A DNA stretch of 40,640 nucleotides from positions 1-40,640 of the forward strand of contig CACAEM010000001.1 of the NCBI GenBank assembly GCA_902531455.1, written 5' to 3'. Each line of letters opens with the position of its first letter. Positions within the stretch are counted from its first letter, which is position 1. Made by a program: the position numbers and the translations under genes. Shown here in pieces: positions 25,788 to 33,107 of the stretch. The notes below the pieces were generated by a model. That model had not been told where the DNA came from, made no database searches, and saw only the letters and a list, made by a program, of their open reading frames with translations. The DNA is from an uncultured Pelagibacteraceae bacterium. Lineage in GTDB: Bacteria; Pseudomonadota; Alphaproteobacteria; Pelagibacterales; Pelagibacteraceae.

Positions 25788-27095
25788 ATGAAAAAAATAT
25801 TTATAATTTTTACATTCTTAATTATTAATGTGTTGTTTAGTGGGAATGCCTATGCAGGTATTAATGAGCCAGGAGTAACATTTATAGGAGAGTGTGATGG
25901 AGCATTTAACCATTATCACAAAAAACATATAAAAAAATCACTTAAACTAATTAAAGAAAAAAAAACAAACTTTGTTCTCTATGCTAGTTGTGATTCTGGT
26001 AGATATTCCTATGCTTATAATGAAGGTAAAGATTTAGAAAAACTTCATAAGAAAACATATAAAAAATGCATGAAATATTCAAATAAAAATACTGGTGGCA
26101 AAGAATGTTATTTGTATGCAGTAAATGAAAAAATTGTTTGGAAATATGACTATGCTAAAGCATCGGCTGCATTAGAAACAAAAATAGCAGAAACAAAAAT
26201 GCTAAAGGAAAAGAATGCAAAGATGGATAAAAAACCAGGAAGATTTTTTGAGGATCAACCTGATGTAAATGATGATTATCAAATTCATTTCATTTACATG
26301 CTTACAGCTAGTGATAAAGATAATGAGTTAGATATTAATGGTAAAATAGAAGAGTACGCAGACACAATTAATGCTCTTGTTGAAAAGTATAGTAAAAAAA
26401 CAAAAGGATCTTCTGGTGCAAAAACGTATAAGTACGATTATCGAAAAGATGGAAAATTAGATGTTACTTTCATAAGATTAGATAAAAAAAGAAAAGAACT
26501 ACATAAACATATAAATAACAATTATCGTGGTTACCTTTGGTTAAATGGATTTAATAATCCTAAAAAAGTTTATTTTACTTTTGCTGATGTAACGAGCACT
26601 GATGGAGGAGAAGGTGGAGTAGGAATGGCATCAATTTTTCTTAAAAATAAATATAATAAAAATAAAAGTGACATGCTTAGGACAGCAGTTCACGAAATGC
26701 ACCATGCAATGGGAGGAGGTTATGCATGTGTCCCAGGAATGAATAAAAAAGCCCATTTTTCAAGTGGTCAAGATACTCCTGTTAAACAAATGTTTTTTGG
26801 AAAAGCTTATGTTCATGATGTAGAAGGATGTCCAAAAGGTGAGGATAGTGTTTATTTAGCACCAACGTCAAAAGATCCTTACGATCCATTTAAACTTATA
26901 TGTTTGAATGACTGGGGAAAATATAATCATAAAAAACTTGTTGAACTTAGAGAAAAACAGTTAAGTGATCTTAAAAAAGGTAAGTGGAATTATAGAAACG
27001 GTGGATCTGGGTGTAAGTTTAATTATTGGGACAAAGGTAATACCGGGGTTATGAAATTATTTAATAACGAAGAGGCTAATAAAACGTATAATTGA
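25788..27095 (+). CDS. secreted HExxH metallopeptidase-like protein with N-terminal Cys-rich domain
   Basis: A 435-residue exported protein (signal peptide to about AYAG, residue 24). The N-terminal domain (about 28-120) has several cysteines and a pattern, YASCDSGRYSYAYNEG...CMKYSNKNTGGKECYLYAV, that recalls DUF4189-like domains. A charged helical linker (about 121-148) leads to the catalytic domain from KPGRFFEDQPDVND (149). The zincin motif is HEMHHAMGGG (His302, Glu303, His306), followed by a conserved Cys and His323, a candidate third ligand. CPKGEDSVYLAPTSKDPYDP follows. The catalytic domain is paralogous to the gene at 27705, where KPGRYFEDQPDVTD follows the signal peptide directly. 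It is probably a periplasmic or extracellular protease; activity is inferred only from the motif. Confidence 0.75.
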   Translation: MKKIFIIFTFLIINVLFSGNAYAGINEPGVTFIGECDGAFNHYHKKHIKKSLKLIKEKKTNFVLYASCDSGRYSYAYNEGKDLEKLHKKTYKKCMKYSNKNTGGKECYLYAVNEKIVWKYDYAKASAALETKIAETKMLKEKNAKMDKKPGRFFEDQPDVNDDYQIHFIYMLTASDKDNELDINGKIEEYADTINALVEKYSKKTKGSSGAKTYKYDYRKDGKLDVTFIRLDKKRKELHKHINNNYRGYLWLNGFNNPKKVYFTFADVTSTDGGEGGVGMASIFLKNKYNKNKSDMLRTAVHEMHHAMGGGYACVPGMNKKAHFSSGQDTPVKQMFFGKAYVHDVEGCPKGEDSVYLAPTSKDPYDPFKLICLNDWGKYNHKKLVELREKQLSDLKKGKWNYRNGGSGCKFNYWDKGNTGVMKLFNNEEANKTYN

Positions 27096-27120
27096 AATCT
27101 ATAAGATCATCAAATATTAA

Positions 27121-27708
27121 ATGAAAAAAATATTTATAATTTCAATAATTTCTTTAATTTCTCAATTATCTCAAGCAAACGAAAGATTTATACCACTTGA
27201 ATTATTCACAGGTGGAGAAATTCGTGATGATACTGAAACTAAATTTACAAAAGCCAATTTGGTCTTTGGAGAAAAGAAAAGAAAAAAAATAGTAGGACCT
27301 GTAGATTGGAAAAATCCAAATACAGGTGAGATAATTAAAGTTTATAAAAGAACAAGGAAAAGCCAAGGTGGAGTAAAAACCCAACTTTTTACTGTTACTA
27401 ATGATGCACAATGTATAGGAAGAGTTTGGGATAGTAGACGTGGTGGAAGGGTAATTAAAAATGGATGTAAATTTCCCTTGGGAGTTTGGAAAGAAGGAGA
27501 AACTAGGTCTTTCGAAGGATCTTCTGGGGGCAAACCTAGAAAAATTGAATTAACAATTTTAAAATTAGGAAAAAAACAAAATAGTAGTATTAAATTTAAT
27601 TGGAAATTATATAATATGAAAAATGGAAAATTAATGGATGATAACAATTATACTTTTTCTCCAGGAAAAGCGATGATAGAATTAAATGATAAAAATATAT
27701 CTAAATGA
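27121..27708 (+). CDS. secreted protein of unknown function
   Basis: A 195-residue protein with a Sec signal peptide (KK, hydrophobic core, cleavage near QAN at about residue 20). The mature part is basic and beta-rich in look, with two cysteines in TNDAQCIGRVWD and IKNGCKFPLGVWKEGETRS that could pair, and a closing FNWKLYNMKNGKL stretch. No known domain is recognised. It lies between two paralogous metallopeptidase-like genes and overlaps the second by four bases (ATGA), so it is very likely co-expressed. It might be a substrate, inhibitor or chaperone of them, which is inference only. Confidence 0.65.
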   Translation: MKKIFIISIISLISQLSQANERFIPLELFTGGEIRDDTETKFTKANLVFGEKKRKKIVGPVDWKNPNTGEIIKVYKRTRKSQGGVKTQLFTVTNDAQCIGRVWDSRRGGRVIKNGCKFPLGVWKEGETRSFEGSSGGKPRKIELTILKLGKKQNSSIKFNWKLYNMKNGKLMDDNNYTFSPGKAMIELNDKNISK

Positions 27709-28649
27709 TTAAAATACTAATAATAGTTTTCTCCCTATTTTCAAATGCTGTTTTTGCATCGGATGAAAAACCAGGAAGATATTTCGAAGATCAGCCGGAT
27801 GTAACAGATGATTATCAAATTCATTTTAATTATTTGTTAGCTAAAGATAGTGAAGATAGAGAATGGGATATCAATGGGAAAATGGAAGAAATTATCTTGA
27901 TGATGAATGAATGGATGGAAATTTCTACTAGTAAGAATAAAAAAAGTGACGGGGTTTCTCGAAAATATAAGTTAGATTACAGATCAGATGGAAAGTTAGA
28001 TATTACTTTTGTAAGATTGGATAAAGATTTTAAAGATCTTCATAAATGGGCAAATAATGACATAACGCCCTTCTTATATAAAAAAAAAGGTCAAACAAAT
28101 AATAAAAAAATGTATTTTAATTTCGCTGATATCGGTAGTGTCGATGGTGGAGAGGCAGGAGTAGGATTTGGTTCAATATTCTTAAGAAATAAATCTGTTA
28201 GAACTGACAAGAGAAAGGCTGCAATTGCATTACATGAATTACTTCATACCCAAGGGATGGGAACAAATTGTATACCAGGGATAAAAAATAATCATTATAC
28301 AAACAGAGACTTAAGGACAATGTTAAATTCAGTAGATCCTAGTAGTCCTAAAATTGGAAAAATCTATGCACACAATATAGATATGTGTCCACAATTTATG
28401 GACTCTATTTACCTAACACCAACAAGAGAAGATGCATATGATCCATATAAAATTTTTTGCTTATTTGAGCTTGGTAAATATAAACACCCGAAATATTTGA
28501 AGATCATAAATAAATTAAAAAAAGCTGGAAAATATAGTTGGAAGACAAGATTTGGACCGAGTTGTTCAACCAGAGATTGGACAAAAGATAATCAAGGTTA
28601 TTATTTACACGGTGTTGATGGGAATATTTTAGATAAAGTAAAATATTAA
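27705..28649 (+). CDS. secreted HExxH metallopeptidase-like protein (paralogue of 25788)
   Basis: A 314-residue protein with a signal peptide (to about FAS, residue 18), followed at once by KPGRYFEDQPDVTDDYQIHF (residue 22 on), the same domain start seen at residue 149 of the gene at 25788. The zinc motif is HELLHTQGMG (His177, Glu178, His181), then a conserved Cys189 and His197 as a possible third ligand. MCPQFMDSIYLTPTREDAYDP matches the paralogue, as does the C-terminal SCSTRDW. Five or so cysteines are shared, suggesting disulfides outside the cytoplasm. It differs from the larger paralogue by lacking the N-terminal domain. It overlaps the unknown gene by four bases. No close characterised family is recalled. 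Confidence 0.75.
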   Translation: MIKILIIVFSLFSNAVFASDEKPGRYFEDQPDVTDDYQIHFNYLLAKDSEDREWDINGKMEEIILMMNEWMEISTSKNKKSDGVSRKYKLDYRSDGKLDITFVRLDKDFKDLHKWANNDITPFLYKKKGQTNNKKMYFNFADIGSVDGGEAGVGFGSIFLRNKSVRTDKRKAAIALHELLHTQGMGTNCIPGIKNNHYTNRDLRTMLNSVDPSSPKIGKIYAHNIDMCPQFMDSIYLTPTREDAYDPYKIFCLFELGKYKHPKYLKIINKLKKAGKYSWKTRFGPSCSTRDWTKDNQGYYLHGVDGNILDKVKY

Positions 28650-28667
28650 TCAAACAAATTAAATAAA

Positions 28668-29540
28668 ATGAAAAAAATATTATTAGTTTTTATAACTTTT
28701 TTAATTTCTTTAAATACTGCAGTAGCTAATGAAAAATTTGAGTTTAGATACAATATTCATGAAAATTTACCGAAAAAATGGGTAACTGAATTCAATAATA
28801 TAATGGATGTTTTACAAGAAGTTCTACCTATTCAGATAAATATGAATGATTATCTCAGAAGTCCAGGAATGGATATCTTTGCTTGGAAAAGTACAAAAAA
28901 TCCATTTCCAGAATTTAGGAATAATATGAGAGGGTCAAGTATTTCTGGTGATGGTTCAACTAGATGGATGCAATTAGAAATAAAAAGTGAAGAATTAGCA
29001 AAAAAATATATACACCGCTATTCTGTTATTGCTCATGAATATTTTCATGTTTATCAAATATCACTTTCAGAAAATAAACTATCAGATAGAGACTCACCAA
29101 AATGGTTAACTGAGGGAGGAGCAAAAGTTTTTGAAGAAATGTATGTGAAACAATATTACGGAAAAGACAGTTTAAAAAATGATCTTCTAAGAACTAAAAT
29201 GTGGAGTAAAAAGGTTTTAAAAGAACCTAGCCTTTACGAAAAACACAAAACATCAAATAAAAAAGGAATGGATGGCAATTATACTGGTTCTGCCTTCATG
29301 GTGCTAGTATTAGTAAATGAACTGGAGAAAAATAATATTTCTGAACAACAAGCTTTTAAATTAGTTTTTAGAGATTTTTGGATTGAGAGATCAAAGCACA
29401 GAAAATGGGAAAAAGCATTTGAGCAGACTTTTGGAATGCGTCATGATGAATTTTACGAAAGATTAAGTAAATATAAAAGAGGTCGTTTAAAAAAAATATT
29501 ACCAAGCAAGACCTTAAAAATTCAAGATATTTTTAGTTAA
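28668..29540 (+). CDS. secreted gluzincin-like metallopeptidase, paralogue 1
   Basis: A 290-residue protein with a signal peptide (to about AVAN, residue 21). It carries HEYFHVYQ (His123, Glu124, His127) and, 21 residues later, KWLTEGGA with Glu149, the HExxH...E arrangement of gluzincin metallopeptidases. Other conserved parts shared with the three paralogues are WVTEFNNIM near the start, KQYYGKD, LYEKHKTS, GSAFMVLVLVNELEKN, FGMRHDEFYERLSKYK and the C-terminal tail ILPSKTLKIQDIFS. Residues 28-110 are unlike any domain I recognise. Its stop overlaps the ATG of paralogue 2 by one base. Protease activity outside the cytoplasm is inferred. Confidence 0.75.
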   Translation: MKKILLVFITFLISLNTAVANEKFEFRYNIHENLPKKWVTEFNNIMDVLQEVLPIQINMNDYLRSPGMDIFAWKSTKNPFPEFRNNMRGSSISGDGSTRWMQLEIKSEELAKKYIHRYSVIAHEYFHVYQISLSENKLSDRDSPKWLTEGGAKVFEEMYVKQYYGKDSLKNDLLRTKMWSKKVLKEPSLYEKHKTSNKKGMDGNYTGSAFMVLVLVNELEKNNISEQQAFKLVFRDFWIERSKHRKWEKAFEQTFGMRHDEFYERLSKYKRGRLKKILPSKTLKIQDIFS

Positions 29541-30466
29541 TGAAAAAAATATTATTAATTTTTATTACATTAGTTTTCTATTCACCATCTGTCCTTGCTG
29601 TTGAAAAATTAAAGTTCAAATATAACTTTCACGAAAATTTACCCAAGGAATGGATTACTGAATTCAATAATATAATGAATATTGTGCAAGAAGTTATGCC
29701 TATAAATGAAAATACGAATAATTGGGTCAAGAGAGAATTAAATCCTATGGATGAGCCATTTAATATTTATGTATGGCTAGATACGAATAAAGATCCTTTT
29801 CCTGAATTTAAGAAGAACGGGAAAAAATATATTATGGATCAATCATGTATTTGCGGTGATCCTACTAAGAACTGGATGCAAGTAAGAGTATATAACGAAG
29901 ACCTTAGAAAGTGGATAACTTGGTCTTATTATATGGTTCCTCATGAATATTTTCATATTTATCAAATGGCACTTTCTAAAAGTACAAGGAGTTTATCTGA
30001 TATCAATCCGAAATGGTTAGTCGAGGGAGGAGCATTCGTTTTAGGAAGTGTTTATACTAGACAATATTACGGAGAAGACTGGTTAGAGAGCGTCATTCAA
30101 AATCAAAATTATTGGAAGATTGAAAAGGGTACTAAAAAACCTCATTTATACGAAAAACATAAAACATCACCACAAGGGGTGGATACACTTTATGCTGGCT
30201 CTGCATTCATTTTACTAGCTTTTGTTAACGAATTAAAAAAAAATAATAATATTTCTGAAGAAGAAGCATTTAGATTAGTTTTTAGAGAATACTGGATACA
30301 TAGGGCTAAATACTCACCATCAGGAACGGCTTGGAAGCTAGCTTTTAAAGATACTTTTGGAATGAGTCATGATGAATTTTACGAAAGATTAAGTAAATAT
30401 AAAATAAAAGATCTTAAAAAAATACTCCCAAGTAAGACCTTAAAAATTCAAGATATTTTTAGTTAA
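29540..30466 (+). CDS. secreted gluzincin-like metallopeptidase, paralogue 2
   Basis: A 308-residue paralogue with signal peptide (to about VLAV, residue 20). The zinc motif is HEYFHIYQ (His135, Glu136, His139) and the third ligand Glu162 lies in KWLVEGGA. It has an insertion with cysteines (QSCICGDPTKNW, about 112-123) not in paralogue 1 and uses a different loop before HEYFH (SYYMVPHEYFH). The conserved tail ILPSKTLKIQDIFS is identical to that of paralogues 1 and 3. A 90-base stretch near the 5' end is identical to paralogue 3. It starts inside the stop of paralogue 1 (TAATG). Confidence 0.75.
   Translation: MKKILLIFITLVFYSPSVLAVEKLKFKYNFHENLPKEWITEFNNIMNIVQEVMPINENTNNWVKRELNPMDEPFNIYVWLDTNKDPFPEFKKNGKKYIMDQSCICGDPTKNWMQVRVYNEDLRKWITWSYYMVPHEYFHIYQMALSKSTRSLSDINPKWLVEGGAFVLGSVYTRQYYGEDWLESVIQNQNYWKIEKGTKKPHLYEKHKTSPQGVDTLYAGSAFILLAFVNELKKNNNISEEEAFRLVFREYWIHRAKYSPSGTAWKLAFKDTFGMSHDEFYERLSKYKIKDLKKILPSKTLKIQDIFS
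29648..29737 (+). repeat. 90-bp exact direct repeat, copy 1
   Basis: Identical at every base to 30584-30673 as read by eye, in the corresponding place of the paralogous gene. It encodes the segment EWITEFNNIMNIVQEVMP and the residues after it. A third, imperfect copy lies at about 33217-33300 with a 38-base identical core at 33240-33277. Confidence 0.85.
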
Positions 30467-30477
30467 ATTTAGTTAAT
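30458..30477 (+). repeat. 10-bp tandem duplication at a gene junction
   Basis: TTTAGTTAAA is followed directly by TTTAGTTAAT. The other direct junction of this array (29540) has a single copy giving a TAATG overlap, so the extra copy separates the stop of paralogue 2 (30466) from the ATG of paralogue 3 (30476). Confidence 0.7.
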
Positions 30478-31366
30478 GAAAAAAATATTTATAATTTTTA
30501 TCGCTTTAGTTTTTTTCTCACCAACTGTCCTTGCTGTAGAAAAATTTAAATTTAAATACCATATTGCCGATAATTTAGCAGAAGAATGGATTACTGAATT
30601 CAATAATATAATGAATATTGTGCAAGAAGTTATGCCTATAAATGAAAATACGAATAATTGGGTCAAGAGAGAAATAAATCGTGACGAACCATTTAATATT
30701 TATGCATGGAATAGAGCAAAAAATCCTTTTAAAAAATTTACAATGGGAAAAGGCTCTGGTGTTAGAAGCGATTCTAGAGGGAGATGGATGCAACTAGACA
30801 TAAATTTTGCAGAAAAAAATAATTCTTATTCTGTTGTCGTTCATGAATATTTTCATGTTTATCAAATAGCACTTTCAGAAGATAAATTTTATGATAGAGA
30901 TTCTGCTAAATGGTTAGGCGAGGGTGGTGCTAAAGTCTTACAAGAAATTTATTCTAGACAATATTATGGAAAAGATAGGTTAAAAAAAGATATTCAAAAA
31001 AGGGAGAGATGGAGTATTAAAAAAGTTACTAGAGAACCTCATTTATTCGAAAAATACGCTACATCACCAACAAAAAAAGGATTTGATAGCAATTACACTG
31101 GCTCTGCATTCATGGTACTAGCTTTAGTTAACGAATTAAAAAAAAATAATATTTCTGAGGTAGAAGCATTTGAGTTAGTTTTTAGAGAAATTTGGGTTCA
31201 AAGATCCAAACAACCTTATGGTTCACGAGGATGGAAAGATGCCTTTGAAAAGAGTTTTGGGATGAGTGTTGAAGATTTTTATCAAAGATTAAGTAAATAC
31301 AAAAGAAAAGATCTTAAAAAAATATTACCTAGTAAAACTCTTAAGATACAAGATATTTTTAGTTAA
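30476..31366 (+). CDS. secreted gluzincin-like metallopeptidase, paralogue 3
   Basis: A 296-residue paralogue with a signal peptide (to about VLAV, residue 20). The zinc site is HEYFHVYQ (His123, Glu124, His127) and Glu149 in KWLGEGGA. It shares EWITEFNNIMNIVQEVMP with paralogue 2 through a 90-base exact DNA repeat, but resembles paralogue 1 in the spacing around the active site. RQYYGKDRLKKDIQ, GSAFMVLALVNELKKN, FGMSVEDFYQRLSKYK and the tail ILPSKTLKIQDIFS are conserved. The stop overlaps the start of the alpha/beta hydrolase gene by one base. Confidence 0.75.
   Translation: MKKIFIIFIALVFFSPTVLAVEKFKFKYHIADNLAEEWITEFNNIMNIVQEVMPINENTNNWVKREINRDEPFNIYAWNRAKNPFKKFTMGKGSGVRSDSRGRWMQLDINFAEKNNSYSVVVHEYFHVYQIALSEDKFYDRDSAKWLGEGGAKVLQEIYSRQYYGKDRLKKDIQKRERWSIKKVTREPHLFEKYATSPTKKGFDSNYTGSAFMVLALVNELKKNNISEVEAFELVFREIWVQRSKQPYGSRGWKDAFEKSFGMSVEDFYQRLSKYKRKDLKKILPSKTLKIQDIFS
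30584..30673 (+). repeat. 90-bp exact direct repeat, copy 2
   Basis: The second copy of the exact repeat at 29648-29737, 936 bases apart, both in the same frame of paralogous genes. Flanking sequence on both sides diverges quickly. Confidence 0.85.
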
Positions 31367-32124
31367 TGAAAAATATTTTAATTTGTACTTTTTTTTTTCT
31401 TTCCTTTTTACTTTCTTCTAAGTCTTTTGCTATAGAGCAATCAAAAATTGAAAATAAGAAAATTTCGGATCTTCCAGTTTATATTACGTCTATAGAAAAT
31501 ATTAACGCAAATTTAATTGGTATAATTGGTGGTAAAGGCATGAAAAACGAAATAGGAAAATCAAAAAATTTTTTAAAACGATATAAAGATAACTTTGTTG
31601 AAAAGGGTATCGCTTTTTATCTATTCCCTAATGCTAATTCTGGCACAAAAGCATCATATCCAAGAAGAATAAGTGAAGACAGGATAGGAAGACTTAATGA
31701 ACTTGTAAAATATATAAGTAATCTAAACGACAAACCAATATTTATAATTGGCTTTAGTAGGGGAGCAGTAGATGCTGGTTTTTACGCAAAAAAATATCCA
31801 GAAAGTATTTCAGGAATAATTTTAGCATCTGGAATTTATAAAAATGACTCGAATAAAGCTAAGAATTTTTCAATGGAAAAAATTATTGGGAAAAAGATTA
31901 AAGTTGATACTTTAGTTGTTCATCATGAAAAAGATCTATGTCGTGTTACTAAATATAAATATGCTAAATCTTTTTTTAAGAAACTAAAAGCACCAAAAAA
32001 AAATTTACTTAATTATACTGGGGGCACTGGGACAGGAAGAGAATGTGGCCCTTATCATCATCATGGTTTTGAAGGAATAGAATTAAAAGTTGCAAATGAT
32101 ATCGCAAAGTGGATTAATCAATAA
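31366..32124 (+). CDS. secreted alpha/beta hydrolase
   Basis: A 252-residue protein with a signal peptide (to about SFAI, residue 23) and an alpha/beta hydrolase fold. The nucleophile elbow is IIGFSRGAVDAGF (Ser131); the probable acid is Asp190 in VVHHEKDLCRV, and the catalytic His is one of 231-233 in PYHHHGFEG. GIILASGIY after the nucleophile strand is typical. The cap region is small. Two cysteines near the acid and His (DLCR, RECGP) could form a disulfide. Its substrate is unknown; an ester or peptide is possible. It is embedded in the array of secreted metallopeptidases and overlaps the preceding gene by one base. Confidence 0.75.
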   Translation: MKNILICTFFFLSFLLSSKSFAIEQSKIENKKISDLPVYITSIENINANLIGIIGGKGMKNEIGKSKNFLKRYKDNFVEKGIAFYLFPNANSGTKASYPRRISEDRIGRLNELVKYISNLNDKPIFIIGFSRGAVDAGFYAKKYPESISGIILASGIYKNDSNKAKNFSMEKIIGKKIKVDTLVVHHEKDLCRVTKYKYAKSFFKKLKAPKKNLLNYTGGTGTGRECGPYHHHGFEGIELKVANDIAKWINQ

Positions 32125-32146
32125 TAAAGCTTTAAGATAAAAATCT

Positions 32147-33106
32147 ATGAAAAAAATTTTTGAAATTATAGTTCTTTGTTTAATATTAACTAGCAGTGTT
32201 TATGCAAATCCCAAAGAAAGTATAAAAAAAGATGGTTTTGTAATACCAACAAATAAATGGAAAGATAAAATTAAAATTGATGAAAATTTTGAAGTAAAGA
32301 ATCCTAAAGATAAAATAATAATTATTTATAATCATGGTTCTGATGGATCCGACGTTCAATTATATGATTGCTTCTGGAGAAACGAGCTAAGGAATTTGGC
32401 TCAGCTAGCTGGTGATAAAATAAATGATAAAGAGATCATGGTCTATATTCACTGCCAAGGTCAACTAGAAGGTGATTTGGGCGCCAAATTATCCAAATAT
32501 AAATACTGGTTGAGTAAATGGGAGGGACCTTATCCAGGAATATCAAAGATGGACCGAAGAGTTGCAGGTAATCTAGAAGTTATTAAAAAATTTGTTAATT
32601 TAGGTGTGCCAAAGAATCAAATTTTTATGTCGGGACACTCTTGTGGGGGATGGTTAACACTATTGTTAACAGCTAAATACATGAATGAAGTAGGAGGAGG
32701 TATTTCATTAATGCCAGCATGTAACTGGGTAATATCAAAGCGATTTAAAGTAAAGGAAGTTGGATATGAGAAAGCTATGCAAGAATTTCATAAAGAAGTT
32801 CCTGGCATTGCTGAGTTGAGGCAAAAACATATTGACACCATTAAAGATGGAAATGCACCAATTTTAATTTTTACACACCCAATGGATGATTTTGAGGGAT
32901 TAACCTCTGACTGGATGGATGATGTTCCTAATTTTAATAGAGTAGTGGTTTCTAAAAAGCTAAATAAAATTAAAAGAAAAAAATGTAAAATAGCGGGATC
33001 AAATTGGGAAGAGCCATTAAGTAATGCTCATGTAATAAATTGGGCAGATTGTTTTATGTATTATCATCCACTAATAAAAGAATATATTGCTTCAAGAATT
33101 GAATAA
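32147..33106 (+). CDS. secreted alpha/beta hydrolase, esterase/dienelactone hydrolase-like
   Basis: A 319-residue exported protein (signal peptide to about VYAN, residue 21). The strand IIIYNHGSDGSDVQLYD forms the oxyanion-hole region (HGSDG), and FMSGHSCGGWLTLLL is the nucleophile elbow with Ser165. ILIFTHPMDDFEG contains a likely catalytic Asp, and the C-terminal SNAHVINWADCF supplies a likely His. It looks unlike the alpha/beta hydrolase just upstream, so it is not a simple duplicate. The following paralogue 4 starts one base after its stop. Confidence 0.75.
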   Translation: MKKIFEIIVLCLILTSSVYANPKESIKKDGFVIPTNKWKDKIKIDENFEVKNPKDKIIIIYNHGSDGSDVQLYDCFWRNELRNLAQLAGDKINDKEIMVYIHCQGQLEGDLGAKLSKYKYWLSKWEGPYPGISKMDRRVAGNLEVIKKFVNLGVPKNQIFMSGHSCGGWLTLLLTAKYMNEVGGGISLMPACNWVISKRFKVKEVGYEKAMQEFHKEVPGIAELRQKHIDTIKDGNAPILIFTHPMDDFEGLTSDWMDDVPNFNRVVVSKKLNKIKRKKCKIAGSNWEEPLSNAHVINWADCFMYYHPLIKEYIASRIE

Positions 33107-33107
33107 T

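Noticed and set aside
33087..33107. Upstream TTG start for gluzincin paralogue 4
   Set aside because: It lies inside the preceding gene and would put extra residues before a signal peptide that begins MKKIF in the relatives.
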